Position numbers and translations under genes: made by a program. Below, in pieces: positions 8,633-18,044 of a stretch of 64,000 nt of DNA. A model generated the notes under the pieces. It did no database searches and was not told the origin of the DNA. It was given only the letters and a program-made list of their open reading frames with translations. Within the stretch, counting starts at the first letter, position 1; every line of letters starts with the position of its first letter. This DNA comes from UBA6522 sp963664945 (GTDB lineage: Bacteria > Pseudomonadota > Gammaproteobacteria > Steroidobacterales > Rariloculaceae): positions 4,774,001 to 4,838,000 of the forward strand of contig OY761822.1 of the NCBI GenBank assembly GCA_963664945.1. The letters run 5' to 3'.

Positions 8633-9707
8633 ATCATGAACAACGGTGTCTCAATGTCGTTGACAGGTTCCGTAGCGCGCGTCCAAAGCGATACCGTAGA
8701 TGCCGGGCTAGTCGACGACAACCGGCCTCTGCGCGACGGCGGCATTGGCCCTTCCGCGTATGCAGAGGCGGTCGCGGTGTATTTGGCATTAGCTGTTGAC
8801 AAGGTCGCTGACCGAAATTCGACGGTCTGCGCCTGGGCGAGTCTGCGTGAGCACGCTCGCAACACGTTTGGCCGACAGGCAATTCCAATGGTTTGGGACT
8901 TTGCCGAAAGCAATCCGCTGTCAGATTCGAGCGGGAATTTTCTTGGCGGAATAGTCTCGATTAGTTCAGGGCTCGGCTCCATTCGTGCGCCCAAGAAAGG
9001 TTACGCGTTTCAGCGCGACGCCAAGTCCACGATGACGTTGTCCGAAAGCGTCGTCTCCACGGATCCACCATATTATGACAATATCGGCTACGCAGATCTG
9101 TCGGACTTCTTCTACGTTTGGCTACGCCGTTCGCTCAAGCCGGTGTTTCCTGAGATCTTCGCCACCCTCGCCGTCCCAAAAGCAGAGGAGTTGGTGGCTA
9201 CACCATACCGGCACGGTAGCAAGGCAGCGGCGGAAACCTTCTTCCTTGATGGGATGACCAAGGCTATGCACCGCCTCGCGAGGCGATCGCATCCAGGATT
9301 CCCCGTCTCAATCTATTACGCATTCAAGCAATCCGAGCGCAAGGGTAGTAGCGGTGTGACCAGCACCGGGTGGGAGGCGTTTCTGGATGCCGCGATCCGG
9401 TCCGACTTCGCGATCAGCGGAACATGGCCGATGCGTACTGAGTTAGGTCGAAGGATGATCAGCATGGGCACAAATGCCCTCGCCTCCAGCATCGTGCTTG
9501 TCTGCCGCCGCCGTCCCGACGGTGCCCCTCTCGCCACCCGCCGTGAATTTCTGACGGCGTTGCGCGCCGAGTTACCCCGCGCGCTACGCCTCTTGCAATC
9601 CGGCAACATCGCCCCAGTCGACCTCGCCCAGGCCGCCATCGGCCCCGGCATGGCCGTATACACCCGCTACGCCTCGGCGTTTGCCGTCGTGTTTGTACTA
9701 CCATCGC

Positions 9708-9860
9708 GCACTGACTGTGCGCGGCGTGCTGCCGTTTCGTGTATCGCCATCAATGCCAAATGGAATCATCCGCGATCACCTGCCGTGCCGACCACGCATC
9801 AACGGCGTCGTCGAACGATTCAACGACGCATCCCGGTGCGGCGAGTTATGGTTCCGATAA
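9708..9860 (+). pseudogene. IS481-like transposase fragment
   Basis: A 50-codon open stretch ending at TAA 9858-9860 contains PRINGVVERFND, which resembles the PRTNGMVERFNGRI block near the catalytic Glu of IS481-type transposases. Nothing else of the element is present. It replaces the expected C-terminus of the methylase. Confidence 0.45.
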
Positions 9861-9910
9861 ACGGACGGTCTCCCCCTCGCCGCCATCGCCGAACACATCG
9901 CAGGTTAAGA

Positions 9911-9932
9911 GCCCCGCCAGGGGCGTTTTTTT
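9911..9932. terminator. Rho-independent terminator
   Basis: A 5-bp GC stem (9911-9915 with 9920-9924), a 4-base loop and a T tract at 9926-9932. It lies between the converging methylase and helicase genes and would stop transcripts from the plus strand. Confidence 0.65.
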
Positions 9933-10920
9933 CGCTCCCTCATGACGGTACCTCCGCCTTGACAAGCATTTCAGCGAAGTCATAGTTGACACTTGTCACC
10001 CCGAAGTCCGGCTCACGCTTGAAGGGTTCACGAACGTAGTGAACACGATGAGCGCCGTCTTCCAGAAACTCAACAATGCCCAGGATGAAGTCGTCGGGCT
10101 TATTCAGCGAGTACAAAATTTCGTTGCGCGTCACGGTGATCGTCGACGCGCCGCTGACCCGCCCCTTGGCCTCAATGAAGCGGAGCTTGCCGGTTTCGGG
10201 CACGCGGCTCTCGATGTCATAGCCCAGTTTCTCGAATTCGCGATCAGTGGGTTTGTAACCGAGATCCCGCTCGACATTCATGATGATATTGCGCGCCCGG
10301 GCAGCCGCGGCCTGTGTGTCGGCCACCGATATTGTGTCACGGGCTTCACAGCCGGCGATCTCATCAAGAAGTCCTCTCGGTACCACCAATAGTCCACCGA
10401 GCACGACGGGCGGTAGCGGAGAAATCTGGGCCTCCAGTTTCAACTCTTCAAGCCGCCTATGCAGCCGTGCCTGAAGGTCGTCGGCGCGCTTTCTGGCCTC
10501 TCCTGAATTTAGGCGAGTACCGGTTTTGCCGGCCTGTTCCTGCAGCTTGAGCTGCTCTGCCCGGTGGTCCCAGTAGGTGATCTCCTTGGTGAGACGGTCC
10601 TTGACGGCGGCCTCGGTCTTGACAATCAATGCCTGTTTGGAATCCCGCACTTCTGCCAGATGCTCCGGGACCACTTGGGCGACGGCATAGCCCTGCGCCT
10701 TCTTTTCCATATCGCGGTCTATCCAGGAGCACGCCGCGTGGTCGAGGATCCGTTCCAATCCAGGGTCGTCTTCCGACAGCGGACGGAAATCCAGATAGGG
10801 TGCGTATTGCATGTGCCGCGCCACGCCATCGGCGTCGAGTTCCACGTAAAGGATGCGCCGTGAAATCACCCGGCGGTCCCCCGAGCGCGTCAGGCCGGCA
10901 TCCTGGATCGCGTGCTCTAG

Positions 10921-12634
10921 GAGTTTTCGCAGCGGGCTCGCTGCGCTGACGCGCAGGGAACTTTGTCCACGCACGCGACGCGGGAGCGTCGCATTATGTT
11001 AAATGGCGCCAACGTAACCTATTGAAATAACAGGAGTCTGAATTTAGTTCCATGCAAGCTTGCGCTGTAGAACGGTTCGCGCTGGAACGAATGTGTCGGT
11101 GTGGGGGCGCTTGGGCATGGCTGGGCAAAAAGCTGGACAAATGCACAGTGGTGAGACGGGATCGTCGCCATGCGCGCCCGGAACGATCCCCGTTCGGCTC
11201 CATACGGGCGCGAGGGCTCCGCCGTCAAGTCGTCATTCCCCGTCGTCAGGCCGGTTGAAGCCCTTGCATCCGCTTGACGTTCAACGCCAGGCAGACGAGG
11301 TCCCACTCGCCTTGAACCTTGTCCAGGCCGCGCAGGCTGAAGCGGCGGAAGCCGAGCGCCTCCTTGATCCACCCGATCGGCGCCTCGGCCAGCCATTTGC
11401 GTTGCGCGTACAGCGCCCGCCCCGCCTCCGTCGCCAGTTTCTCCGCCATGCCCGCCTTCGCCGGATGCTTCTCCGCGTCCACCGCGACCCGGCGCCCGCC
11501 CTCCCGGCCCAGCGCCACGTAACCGTCCACCCCCCGGTCCTCCAGCGCCTCCAGGTCCGCCTCGTTGCAGTACCCGGCGTCGGCCAGCACCGTCTCCGGC
11601 CGCTCCCCGTGGTTGGCCTCCACCTCCTCCACCAACGGGACCAACCGGCCCTGGTCGCTGGCGTTGGACGACACCTCCACCGCGACGATCAACTGGTTCT
11701 CCCCCTCCACCGCCACCTGGGCGTTGTAGCACTGCTGGAAACCGTCCTGGGACGTCTTCATGATCCGGCTTTGCGGGTCCGTGAAATTGTCCTGCGCCTT
11801 CCCGTCCGGCTCCCCGTATTCGCGCTTGTAGGGCCGCCCGCCCTTCGGATTGCGCTTCTGCCCGGGCTTTCGCCCACGGGCCTCGTCCGCGTCGCGCTGG
11901 CGCGCCTCCAGCCGCGCCTTCGCCGCCCGGATCGCCGCCAAACGGTCCTCCCGCCGGCTCAATTCCCCCGGCAACTCGTCGCCCCGGAAATCCTCCCCGA
12001 ACCGCGCGTCCTCCGCCGCGTCGGTCTCCCGCGCCCGCGACACCAACGCCTCGATCTCCCCCTGAAGACGCTTCTCCTCCTCGATCATCCGGGAATAACT
12101 CATCGCCTTGCGCTTGGAGGCGTTCGCCCGCACCTTCGTCCCGTCGATGGACAGCTTGCCGAAGTTCGCCACCCCGGTCTCCGCCGCCAACCGCACCACC
12201 TCCACGAACAACCGCTTGAAATCGTCCAAATGACGCCGGCGAAACTCGCAGATCGTGCGGTGGCTCGGAAAGTTCCCCGCCGCCAACACCCGAAACGCCA
12301 CATCCTCCTCCAACTTGCGCGCAATCCCGCGCGAGGAAAACACCCCCGTCGCATAACCGTGGATCAGCACCTTCAGCATCATCCGCGGCTCGTACGGCGA
12401 CTTGCGACGCCCGTCACCCTCGTACGGGGCGTAAAACGCCGTCAGGTCCAATCCGTCCACCAAGTCGCCCACGTGCTCCGCCAGATGGCCCGGGGACAAC
12501 CAGTCCCGCAAACTCGGTGGCAACAACAACGACTGATCCGGATGGTACGGGCGAAATCTCGTCGGCATCCCAGACTCCTCAACAACCCAACGAAGGTATT
12601 ATCCCATGCGAGTTTCTACGGCGCAGGCTCCTAG
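10921..12634 (-). mobile_element. IS1182-family element in the helicase gene
   Basis: Insertion bounded by CTAG at 10917-10920 and 12631-12634, carrying one full-length transposase. The right end shows a terminal repeat at 12614-12630; a partner matching 14 of 16 core positions lies at 11056-11071. The 134 bp between 10921 and 11054 lie outside that left repeat yet inside the CTAG pair, so the left end is composite or rearranged. Confidence 0.78.
11246..12568 (-). CDS. IS1182-family transposase
   Basis: 440 aa DDE transposase of the IS5/IS1182 type. N-terminal block MPTRFRPYHPDQSLLLPPSL and YEPRMMLKVLIHGYATGVFS, then LSIDGTKVRANASKRKAMSY with the first Asp. A charged insertion follows (about residues 165-240), then the second Asp in VLADAGYCNEADLEAL. 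The C-terminal WLAEAPIGWIKEALGFRRFS carries the Glu region. The frame is complete. Long plus-strand open frames over the same bases are GC-codon shadows. Confidence 0.9.
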   Translation of the reverse strand: MPTRFRPYHPDQSLLLPPSLRDWLSPGHLAEHVGDLVDGLDLTAFYAPYEGDGRRKSPYEPRMMLKVLIHGYATGVFSSRGIARKLEEDVAFRVLAAGNFPSHRTICEFRRRHLDDFKRLFVEVVRLAAETGVANFGKLSIDGTKVRANASKRKAMSYSRMIEEEKRLQGEIEALVSRARETDAAEDARFGEDFRGDELPGELSRREDRLAAIRAAKARLEARQRDADEARGRKPGQKRNPKGGRPYKREYGEPDGKAQDNFTDPQSRIMKTSQDGFQQCYNAQVAVEGENQLIVAVEVSSNASDQGRLVPLVEEVEANHGERPETVLADAGYCNEADLEALEDRGVDGYVALGREGGRRVAVDAEKHPAKAGMAEKLATEAGRALYAQRKWLAEAPIGWIKEALGFRRFSLRGLDKVQGEWDLVCLALNVKRMQGLQPA

Positions 12635-14010
12635 ATAAAACAACACGCGCGGCCTAGTGTCTGCGTCACGCTCGTCGACCAACACGGTGCCCCGTTTCAG
12701 CAAATCTCGATGCCGTTCCAAAGTCAGGTCGATGACGGCGTCGAGCAGTGGGTGACCTGGACAGACGAAGGCTGCCAGCGGCTGTCCTTGGGGCGCGACC
12801 AGCGATTTGTCGAACGCGATTCGTTCATATCGGGGCAGAACAGGCTCTCCGATACCGATCAAACGATCTCGATTTCGCACCGGTGCCGGTACGTGGGTGA
12901 TCTCGTAGCGACGCGACTCGCGCTGCTTGACCGAACCGCCCAAACGCTGAAACGCCTCCTGAAAGAACGATTCGACATAGTGAGGTTGTAGACGACGTGC
13001 GTCGGCCCGGTCCATGTCTTCACGGATACGATTAACCCGGCTGGCGTCCATGGCGTCTTGAACGAGCGCACGCTCTTCGAGCAGGTCCTGAAGCTTGCCG
13101 CGGTCCAGAGCATGGTCGACCGCTGTGGTGAGCCGTGCTCGAACCTCTGGTTGTTCCCCGTAGCGTATGGCTTCCACCAGAAGCTCTCGCAAGGGGCGCC
13201 CCTCAAAGTGAAGCTTGCCCAAAACGTCGAACACCTGCCCGCCCAAGGTTTGGCGCGCCTGCTCCAGCTTGTCGAGCAACTTTCGATATACGTCACCTTC
13301 GCGCGTGTCGTCGGCAACGAGGTTCCACAGGTGACAGACTTCCGTTTGTCCGATGCGGTGAATCCGCCCGAACCGCTGCTCCAGGCGATTGGGATTCCAG
13401 GGCAGGTCGTAGTTCACCATCAGGTGAGCCCTTTGCAGGTTGATGCCTTCGCCCGCGGCATCGGTTGCCAGTAGTACCTGGACTTGGGGATCGTGTCGGA
13501 AGGCCTCCTGGGCATTGAGCCGAGCCTCACGGCCCATGCCGCCGTGAATCAATACGGTGGACTCGGCACGTCCGAGCAACGTCGTGATGCGTTCGTGCAG
13601 GTAGCTCAGCGTATCCCGATGTTCGGTGAACAGCACAAGCTTTTGTCGCGGTGACGAGACCGGTTGGGGAATCTCCCCGGCGCCATAGGGAATGTCCGGC
13701 TCTGCGACTCGCCCGGCGAGACCCGCCGGGGTGAAGATTTCGCCGAGGAGACTCGCAAGTTCCCGCCATTTGGTATCGGCACCGCTGCGGCGTACCTCGC
13801 GTGCCAGGTTAGCCAATCGCTTGAGCGTGTGAATCTCTGCCTTTAGCTCCGCGATGGATCGCGCCGCAGTCGCCTGGTCGAGAATGGCCGCCTCAGCGGC
13901 CTCGACTTCGTTCTCGGGCGCCTCATCGAGGTCCTCGGCATCCTCGGGGTCGAATTCGGGTCCCGCGGCGGCGAAGTCTACTGCAGCCCGGCCACCACGC
14001 TGCAACACCT

Positions 14011-14178
14011 CTAGGAGCTTGCGCCGTAGAACCAATTTGAGCACTCAAAGTGGTACATCAGTGGCGATTTCGTGGAAATATTGACGATAGCATGTTGTGT
14101 TGTCCCACAATCATCTATGAAAATCTGCTAAAAGTGGTGTGTTGTCCCACGAAGATTTTCTACGGCGCAAGCTCCTAG
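14011..14178. mobile_element. 160-bp miniature inverted-repeat element (MITE) in the helicase gene
   Basis: Starts and ends with a perfect 21-bp inverted repeat (14011-14031 and 14158-14178) whose outer 4 bp are the CTAG target duplication. The interior is AT-richer and non-coding. It contains a direct repeat of gtgttgtcccac near 14096 and 14139. The terminal repeat matches the right end of the IS1182-family element at 12614-12634 with one mismatch, so that transposase probably mobilises it. Removing 164 bp restores the reading RLRELEVLQRGGR in the helicase. Confidence 0.88.
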
Positions 14179-15433
14179 CTCCCGTAAGCGGCTTTCCAAC
14201 CGTTCGCGGCGGCGGCGCAATGACTGATAGATAGCCTCGGGCGAAGACGCCAGCCGTCGCTGCAGGATTGTTAGTGCGAATCCGACCGTGCCGGCGCGCT
14301 TATCGTTCTCCAGCGCCTCGGCTCGATTGAACTCCTCGCGCACGTATTCGGTGACGGCCCTATAGAGCCTGGCTTCAGCCGGAGAGAGTTGGTAAGGCAC
14401 CGTGTATGCAATGCGCTCGGGAAATAGCGGCGTGCCGTCAAACTTGAGCAACCTTTCCTTCACCATGCGCCGCATCAGATCGGAGACATCCGCCGTGTGT
14501 ACGCCGTCTCGAAACCGACCCTCGAAACGGTCACCGTCAATGAGCGCCATAAAAAGTTGAAAGTCCGTTTCTTTTCCGTTGTGCGGGGTAGCCGTCATCA
14601 ACAGAAAGTGGCGCGTGAGACTCGAGAGCAGTTGCCCGAGCCGGTACCGCTTTGTGTACTTCACGTCGCCGCCAAAGAACGTGGCCGACATTTTGTGAGC
14701 CTCGTCACAGACGACCAGATCCCATCGGCCATCCGGCGCCTGTAGCTTTTGCTGGACATTCTCGTCGCGAGAGAGCTTATCCAGGCGCGCGATAATCAGG
14801 TTCGCCTCCAGAAACCAGTTCCCGGTTCGCGCCGCTTCGAGCTTGTCGTTTGTCAGAATTTCGAACGGCAGATGAAATCGCCGGTACAGTTCATCCTGCC
14901 ACTGCTCGGCAAGGCTGCCGGGACACACGACCAGACAGCGCTGAAGATCGCCGCGAGCGATCAACTCCTTGATGAGCAATCCCGCCATGATGGTTTTGCC
15001 GGCACCTGGGTCGTCAGCGAGCAGGAAACGAAGTGGCTGCCGGGGTAACATGGACTCGTAGACCGCAGTAATCTGGTGCGGTAACGGTTCAACCACCGAA
15101 GTGTGTACCGCGAGCACGGGATCGAAAAGATGGGCAAGGCGGATTCGCTGTGCCTCGGAAACCAGGCGGAACAGTGCGCCGTCGCCGTCGAAACTCCACG
15201 GCCGGCCAGTCTCCACAATTTCCAGCCGCGCTTCGTCATGACGATACAGAATCTCGTTGGCAACCTTCCCGGTGGCCGTCTTGTAAGTGAGTTCAAGCGC
15301 GTCGGAGCCGAACCACTGAACGCCAACCACGGTTACGAAGCCGTCAGGCAGAATGCCTCGGACGGCGGAATTCGTCTGAAGGTCTTCCAGAATCACTTTG
15401 GTAGCGACGAGTCCGCCGCCTCGTGGGAGCAGG

Positions 15434-15838
15434 CTACTGCGACTGCGCGTACTCGCGAGCCGCGCGCAGATCGTACGTCACGTAGAACTCTGTCTGGTAA
15501 GCGCCCCACGCCCCTCGCTCGATGGCGACATTGACGATCCGCAGCAGATTGGGCGCAAACCGCATGACGATCACCTGGCCGATACCCATCATCACGTAGT
15601 GATCGACGATTTCGACACCTTCGGGCGGAAACGTCTCGTTAAACCCGGTGTCCCTGAGCAACTCGCCGCGCTGCACGTTGTTCATGCTTTGGTCGTGCTT
15701 CAGAAACACGGTCACCATCATCGTGTCGTTGTCCTCAAGCAATGGGCCCTGGGCTGACTGCGCGAACGTAACGCCCGCCGAAAACGCCAAACCCAATAGA
15801 GCGCAAAAGCCCGAAATCCGTCTGATTGATCCGTTCAT
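15434..15838 (-). CDS. Secreted hypothetical protein
   Basis: 134 aa from ATG 15838, which has a gggaggg site upstream. Residues 1-24 form a Sec signal peptide (MNGSIRRISGFCALLGLAFSAGVTFAQS). The mature part contains VTVFLKHDQSMNN and VEIVDHYVMMGIGQVIVMRF, which look like one compact alpha/beta domain with a dimeric ferredoxin-like pattern, but I do not recognise the family. It lies 37 bp upstream of the helicase start on the same strand. It is probably periplasmic. Confidence 0.65.
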   Translation of the reverse strand: MNGSIRRISGFCALLGLAFSAGVTFAQSAQGPLLEDNDTMMVTVFLKHDQSMNNVQRGELLRDTGFNETFPPEGVEIVDHYVMMGIGQVIVMRFAPNLLRIVNVAIERGAWGAYQTEFYVTYDLRAAREYAQSQ

Positions 15839-16010
15839 GAACGGTCCCTCCCAATAAATTGCCAGATACACACGAGATCGGCGAGTCCCTCACCGGCAAT
15901 CACGGTGACGGGGCCGTTCAGGAATTTCAAGTCAACACGCGGGATCGGGCCGGATGGCGGCGCCATCGGTCCGCAACCGCACGCAGTCCGATGCCATTAC
16001 CTCTACCGCG

Positions 16011-18005
16011 TCAGTGCATGAGGTGATCCCAGCGGATCCCCGCGGCCCGGACGATCTCAGCCAGGTCCTCGCCTCGCAGGTAGCCATCGCCTGCCAGCGC
16101 CCGAGCGGCCTCCTCCACCGATCCAAGGTACTGCGCCCGGTCACCATAGCGTTCTTCGATGGATGGCCGCGAGTCGCCGTTGATCTCGCGTTCCGCGCGG
16201 GTTCTGGCGAATGGCGCATAGACGCCGGCACCGGACACGGGATTGCCGTGCAACCACCCCGTATACGTCCCCAACGGCACGGCGATATCCGGCGAACGCA
16301 GTCCGCCGATCTCGTTGCCGCCTTCGTCCACTTGCGGCACGAGAAACGGATACGCCGGACCAAGACCGGGCGGTTCCTGCGTGATGACGCCCCTGGTCGC
16401 GAGTTCCGGTCCGAAGTCCAGGGCGCGCAGGATGCTGACTTCATCGAGCACCTCCACCCCCGGCATTTCAGGAAAGCGCAGTTCTTCGTGACTCACCAAC
16501 GTGCCCTCGTCGAGGGTCGCGTAGCGGCTTGGCGGAGGCGGCACGTCGTCGGTGATCCAGCGATCCAGCCTCAACAGGAGAGACCGCAGGAACCAGTCAT
16601 AGTCGTTCGGATTGCGCAGGAGACCGTCACCACCGGGCGGTGCCGGAAAAGGCGCCGGACCGTGCTGAGTACCGGCGAAGTGATAGATGCGCGAGTTGTC
16701 CGGCAACGAAACATCCTGCTTGCCGTCGGGTGTCGTATGGGCAAGTGCGGCCACGGAACGCCAGTATTCGGTGGATGAATTCGTATAGAACACCCGGGGT
16801 ATGGTCTCGGGCCCGATGTTTGCCAGCAGCCCGCCGGACATTCCCGTAATCGGGTCGCTCTGCGCGGTGTCGGCAAACGGGAACAGGCGGTTGGGGTAGT
16901 CGAACGCGCCGCCCGGCGCCCTTGACGGCTGCGCGAATCGCACGTTGAAGCTGCCCCTGGCGGCCCCGGCGATGTGCGGGATGACACCATCGAAAACACG
17001 TCTGCCAAGCTCGTCGCCGTTGAAGCCGTCGTGGAGATACGTGCGCAGCAGCCGCCCACTCTGGGAGGAGCCGAAGGCGATGGCCCGGCCGAGGGCGCCT
17101 TCCGGGATATCCAGCGCCTCCGCCGAGCCGTACTTGAGCATGGAAATCGAATCGCGGATCGCCGCCAGTCCCAGTCCCGCCAGCGGCGGGTTTTCGGCCA
17201 CGTAGACCACGTCGTAGATTCTACCGGGCTCGAAGCCGCTGGACAGGTGGACGGAGGTCGCATCCTCGACGACGCGATCGCCGTCCAGGCGTGCGAATCG
17301 CCAATCCTCCCGGGGTATGGTTTGCCGCTCCCCGCTCATTCCATCACGCACCGTAAGCACATTGCGCGGGTCCGCCGGATCAGCCACCGGATAGGCAACA
17401 TGGCCACGGTCCCCCAGCGAATTCGAATACACCTTCTCGGCAACGAGGATGTCGCTTCGCACCAGGCCCTCGATCGGCTCACCCGCGTTCGTCGCTGCCG
17501 GCGGGTAGACCCGCAGCAGGCCGTCGTCGAGAGGCGTATCGTGCTGCCAGCCGACCCACAGGAGGGTGAATCCCTCCTCAAGGAGGAAGCCGTCGCCGTA
17601 GTCGCGCGCGGCCAACGGGTCGCGCGATGCGGGCGCACCGTTGAACCGACCGAGCGCCGCGATCCGGCCCCGATTGGCGACGTCGAAGAACACCGCACCG
17701 TTACCCGCCGCAACGTCCTTCGGTTTGACAAGCAGGAAATCCGCCGAAAATTCCACCAGGCCGGCGCTGTTGGTCGGCGCGTAGTCGATATCGGTGACGA
17801 TCCGGTTGGCGGGATTCGCCGGATCCACGGCGAAGTGAATCCGCCCGGCCACCCGCTCGTAAGCTCCGGCGGTTCCGTAACTTCTGCCGTCGGCGACATC
17901 GTCCCGTCGCTCGACATCGACCCGGACCACCTCGGCCGAAACGGCCGAAACGACCGAAACCGCAGCCAGCAAGACTGTCGCTACCATTGTGCGTTTGGTG
18001 TTCAC
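16011..18005 (-). CDS. Secreted alpha/beta-hydrolase domain protein
   Basis: 664 aa with an N-terminal signal peptide ending near VVSAVSAEV. The family is the large alpha/beta-hydrolase type with an N-terminal beta domain (Abhydrolase_10-like). The nucleophile elbow is AFGSSQSGRLLR (GxSxG). Other landmarks are GFTLLWVGWQHD and IYHFAGTQHGPAPFP, where the catalytic His may lie. The substrate is unknown; an ester of an organic acid or lactone is plausible. It lies 40 bp downstream of the DUF6152 gene on the same strand, so they may be co-transcribed. Confidence 0.78.
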   Translation of the reverse strand: MNTKRTMVATVLLAAVSVVSAVSAEVVRVDVERRDDVADGRSYGTAGAYERVAGRIHFAVDPANPANRIVTDIDYAPTNSAGLVEFSADFLLVKPKDVAAGNGAVFFDVANRGRIAALGRFNGAPASRDPLAARDYGDGFLLEEGFTLLWVGWQHDTPLDDGLLRVYPPAATNAGEPIEGLVRSDILVAEKVYSNSLGDRGHVAYPVADPADPRNVLTVRDGMSGERQTIPREDWRFARLDGDRVVEDATSVHLSSGFEPGRIYDVVYVAENPPLAGLGLAAIRDSISMLKYGSAEALDIPEGALGRAIAFGSSQSGRLLRTYLHDGFNGDELGRRVFDGVIPHIAGAARGSFNVRFAQPSRAPGGAFDYPNRLFPFADTAQSDPITGMSGGLLANIGPETIPRVFYTNSSTEYWRSVAALAHTTPDGKQDVSLPDNSRIYHFAGTQHGPAPFPAPPGGDGLLRNPNDYDWFLRSLLLRLDRWITDDVPPPPSRYATLDEGTLVSHEELRFPEMPGVEVLDEVSILRALDFGPELATRGVITQEPPGLGPAYPFLVPQVDEGGNEIGGLRSPDIAVPLGTYTGWLHGNPVSGAGVYAPFARTRAEREINGDSRPSIEERYGDRAQYLGSVEEAARALAGDGYLRGEDLAEIVRAAGIRWDHLMH

Positions 18006-18044
18006 TTCGCTCCCTCCGTTTCTTCTCGCTCGCTCCGGCGCATT

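Larger units (their letters stand above)
7073..8672 (+). mobile_element. IS3-family insertion sequence in the methylase gene
   Basis: 1600-bp element carrying orfA and orfB, flanked by TAGC at 7069-7072 and 8673-8676. Imperfect terminal inverted repeats are recognisable (18 of 23 positions) around 7078-7100 and 8643-8667, including a shared TTGAGACA core. The boundaries were chosen because only the TAGC duplication restores the methylase frame. Both transposase frames are open, so it is probably still active. Confidence 0.8.
5658..9707 (+). pseudogene. DUF1156 adenine-specific DNA methylase, copy 2 (split by IS3-family element)
   Basis: COG1743-type methylase. Part one is 5658-7072, with the DUF1156 region and SAM-binding motif I HDPFAGGGALPLEAQRLG. 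Part two resumes at 8677 with catalytic motif IV STDPPYYDNIGYADLSDFF. An IS3-family element separates them with a TAGC duplication; removing it gives LVGEAIARVQSDTVDAGL in frame. The 3' end diverges after VYTRYAS near 9675 and runs into an insertion-sequence remnant, so the last part is also lost. ATG 5658 is preferred because homology to copy 1 begins at GKKLIEVALPL. Such methylases pair with SNF2 helicases in phage-defence loci, and a broken helicase lies just downstream on the other strand. Confidence 0.88.
9940..15396 (-). pseudogene. SNF2 helicase with DUF3883 domain, cut into three by two insertions
   Basis: The three coding pieces are 15396-14175, 14010-12631 and 10916-9940. Joined across two CTAG targets they give one uninterrupted frame of 1192 aa. 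Piece 1 has the DEAD-like ATPase (Walker A DDPGAGKTIMAG, Walker B VVCDEAHK, motif III TATPHNGKE). Piece 2 has the helicase C domain (VLLATDAAGEGINLQ, RLEQRFGRIHRIGQ). Piece 3 ends in the DUF3883 domain (EPFKREPDFGVTSVNYDFAE). The first in-frame start is GTG 15396. This family accompanies COG1743/DUF1156 methylases in DISARM-like phage-defence loci. The pieces carry no other stop or frameshift, so disruption is recent. Confidence 0.9.

Noticed and set aside
7090..8654. IS3-family element ending at the inner TTGAGACA repeats
   Set aside because: No target duplication fits there, and the methylase would gain about 15 extra residues. TAGC at 7069 and 8673 restores the expected protein.
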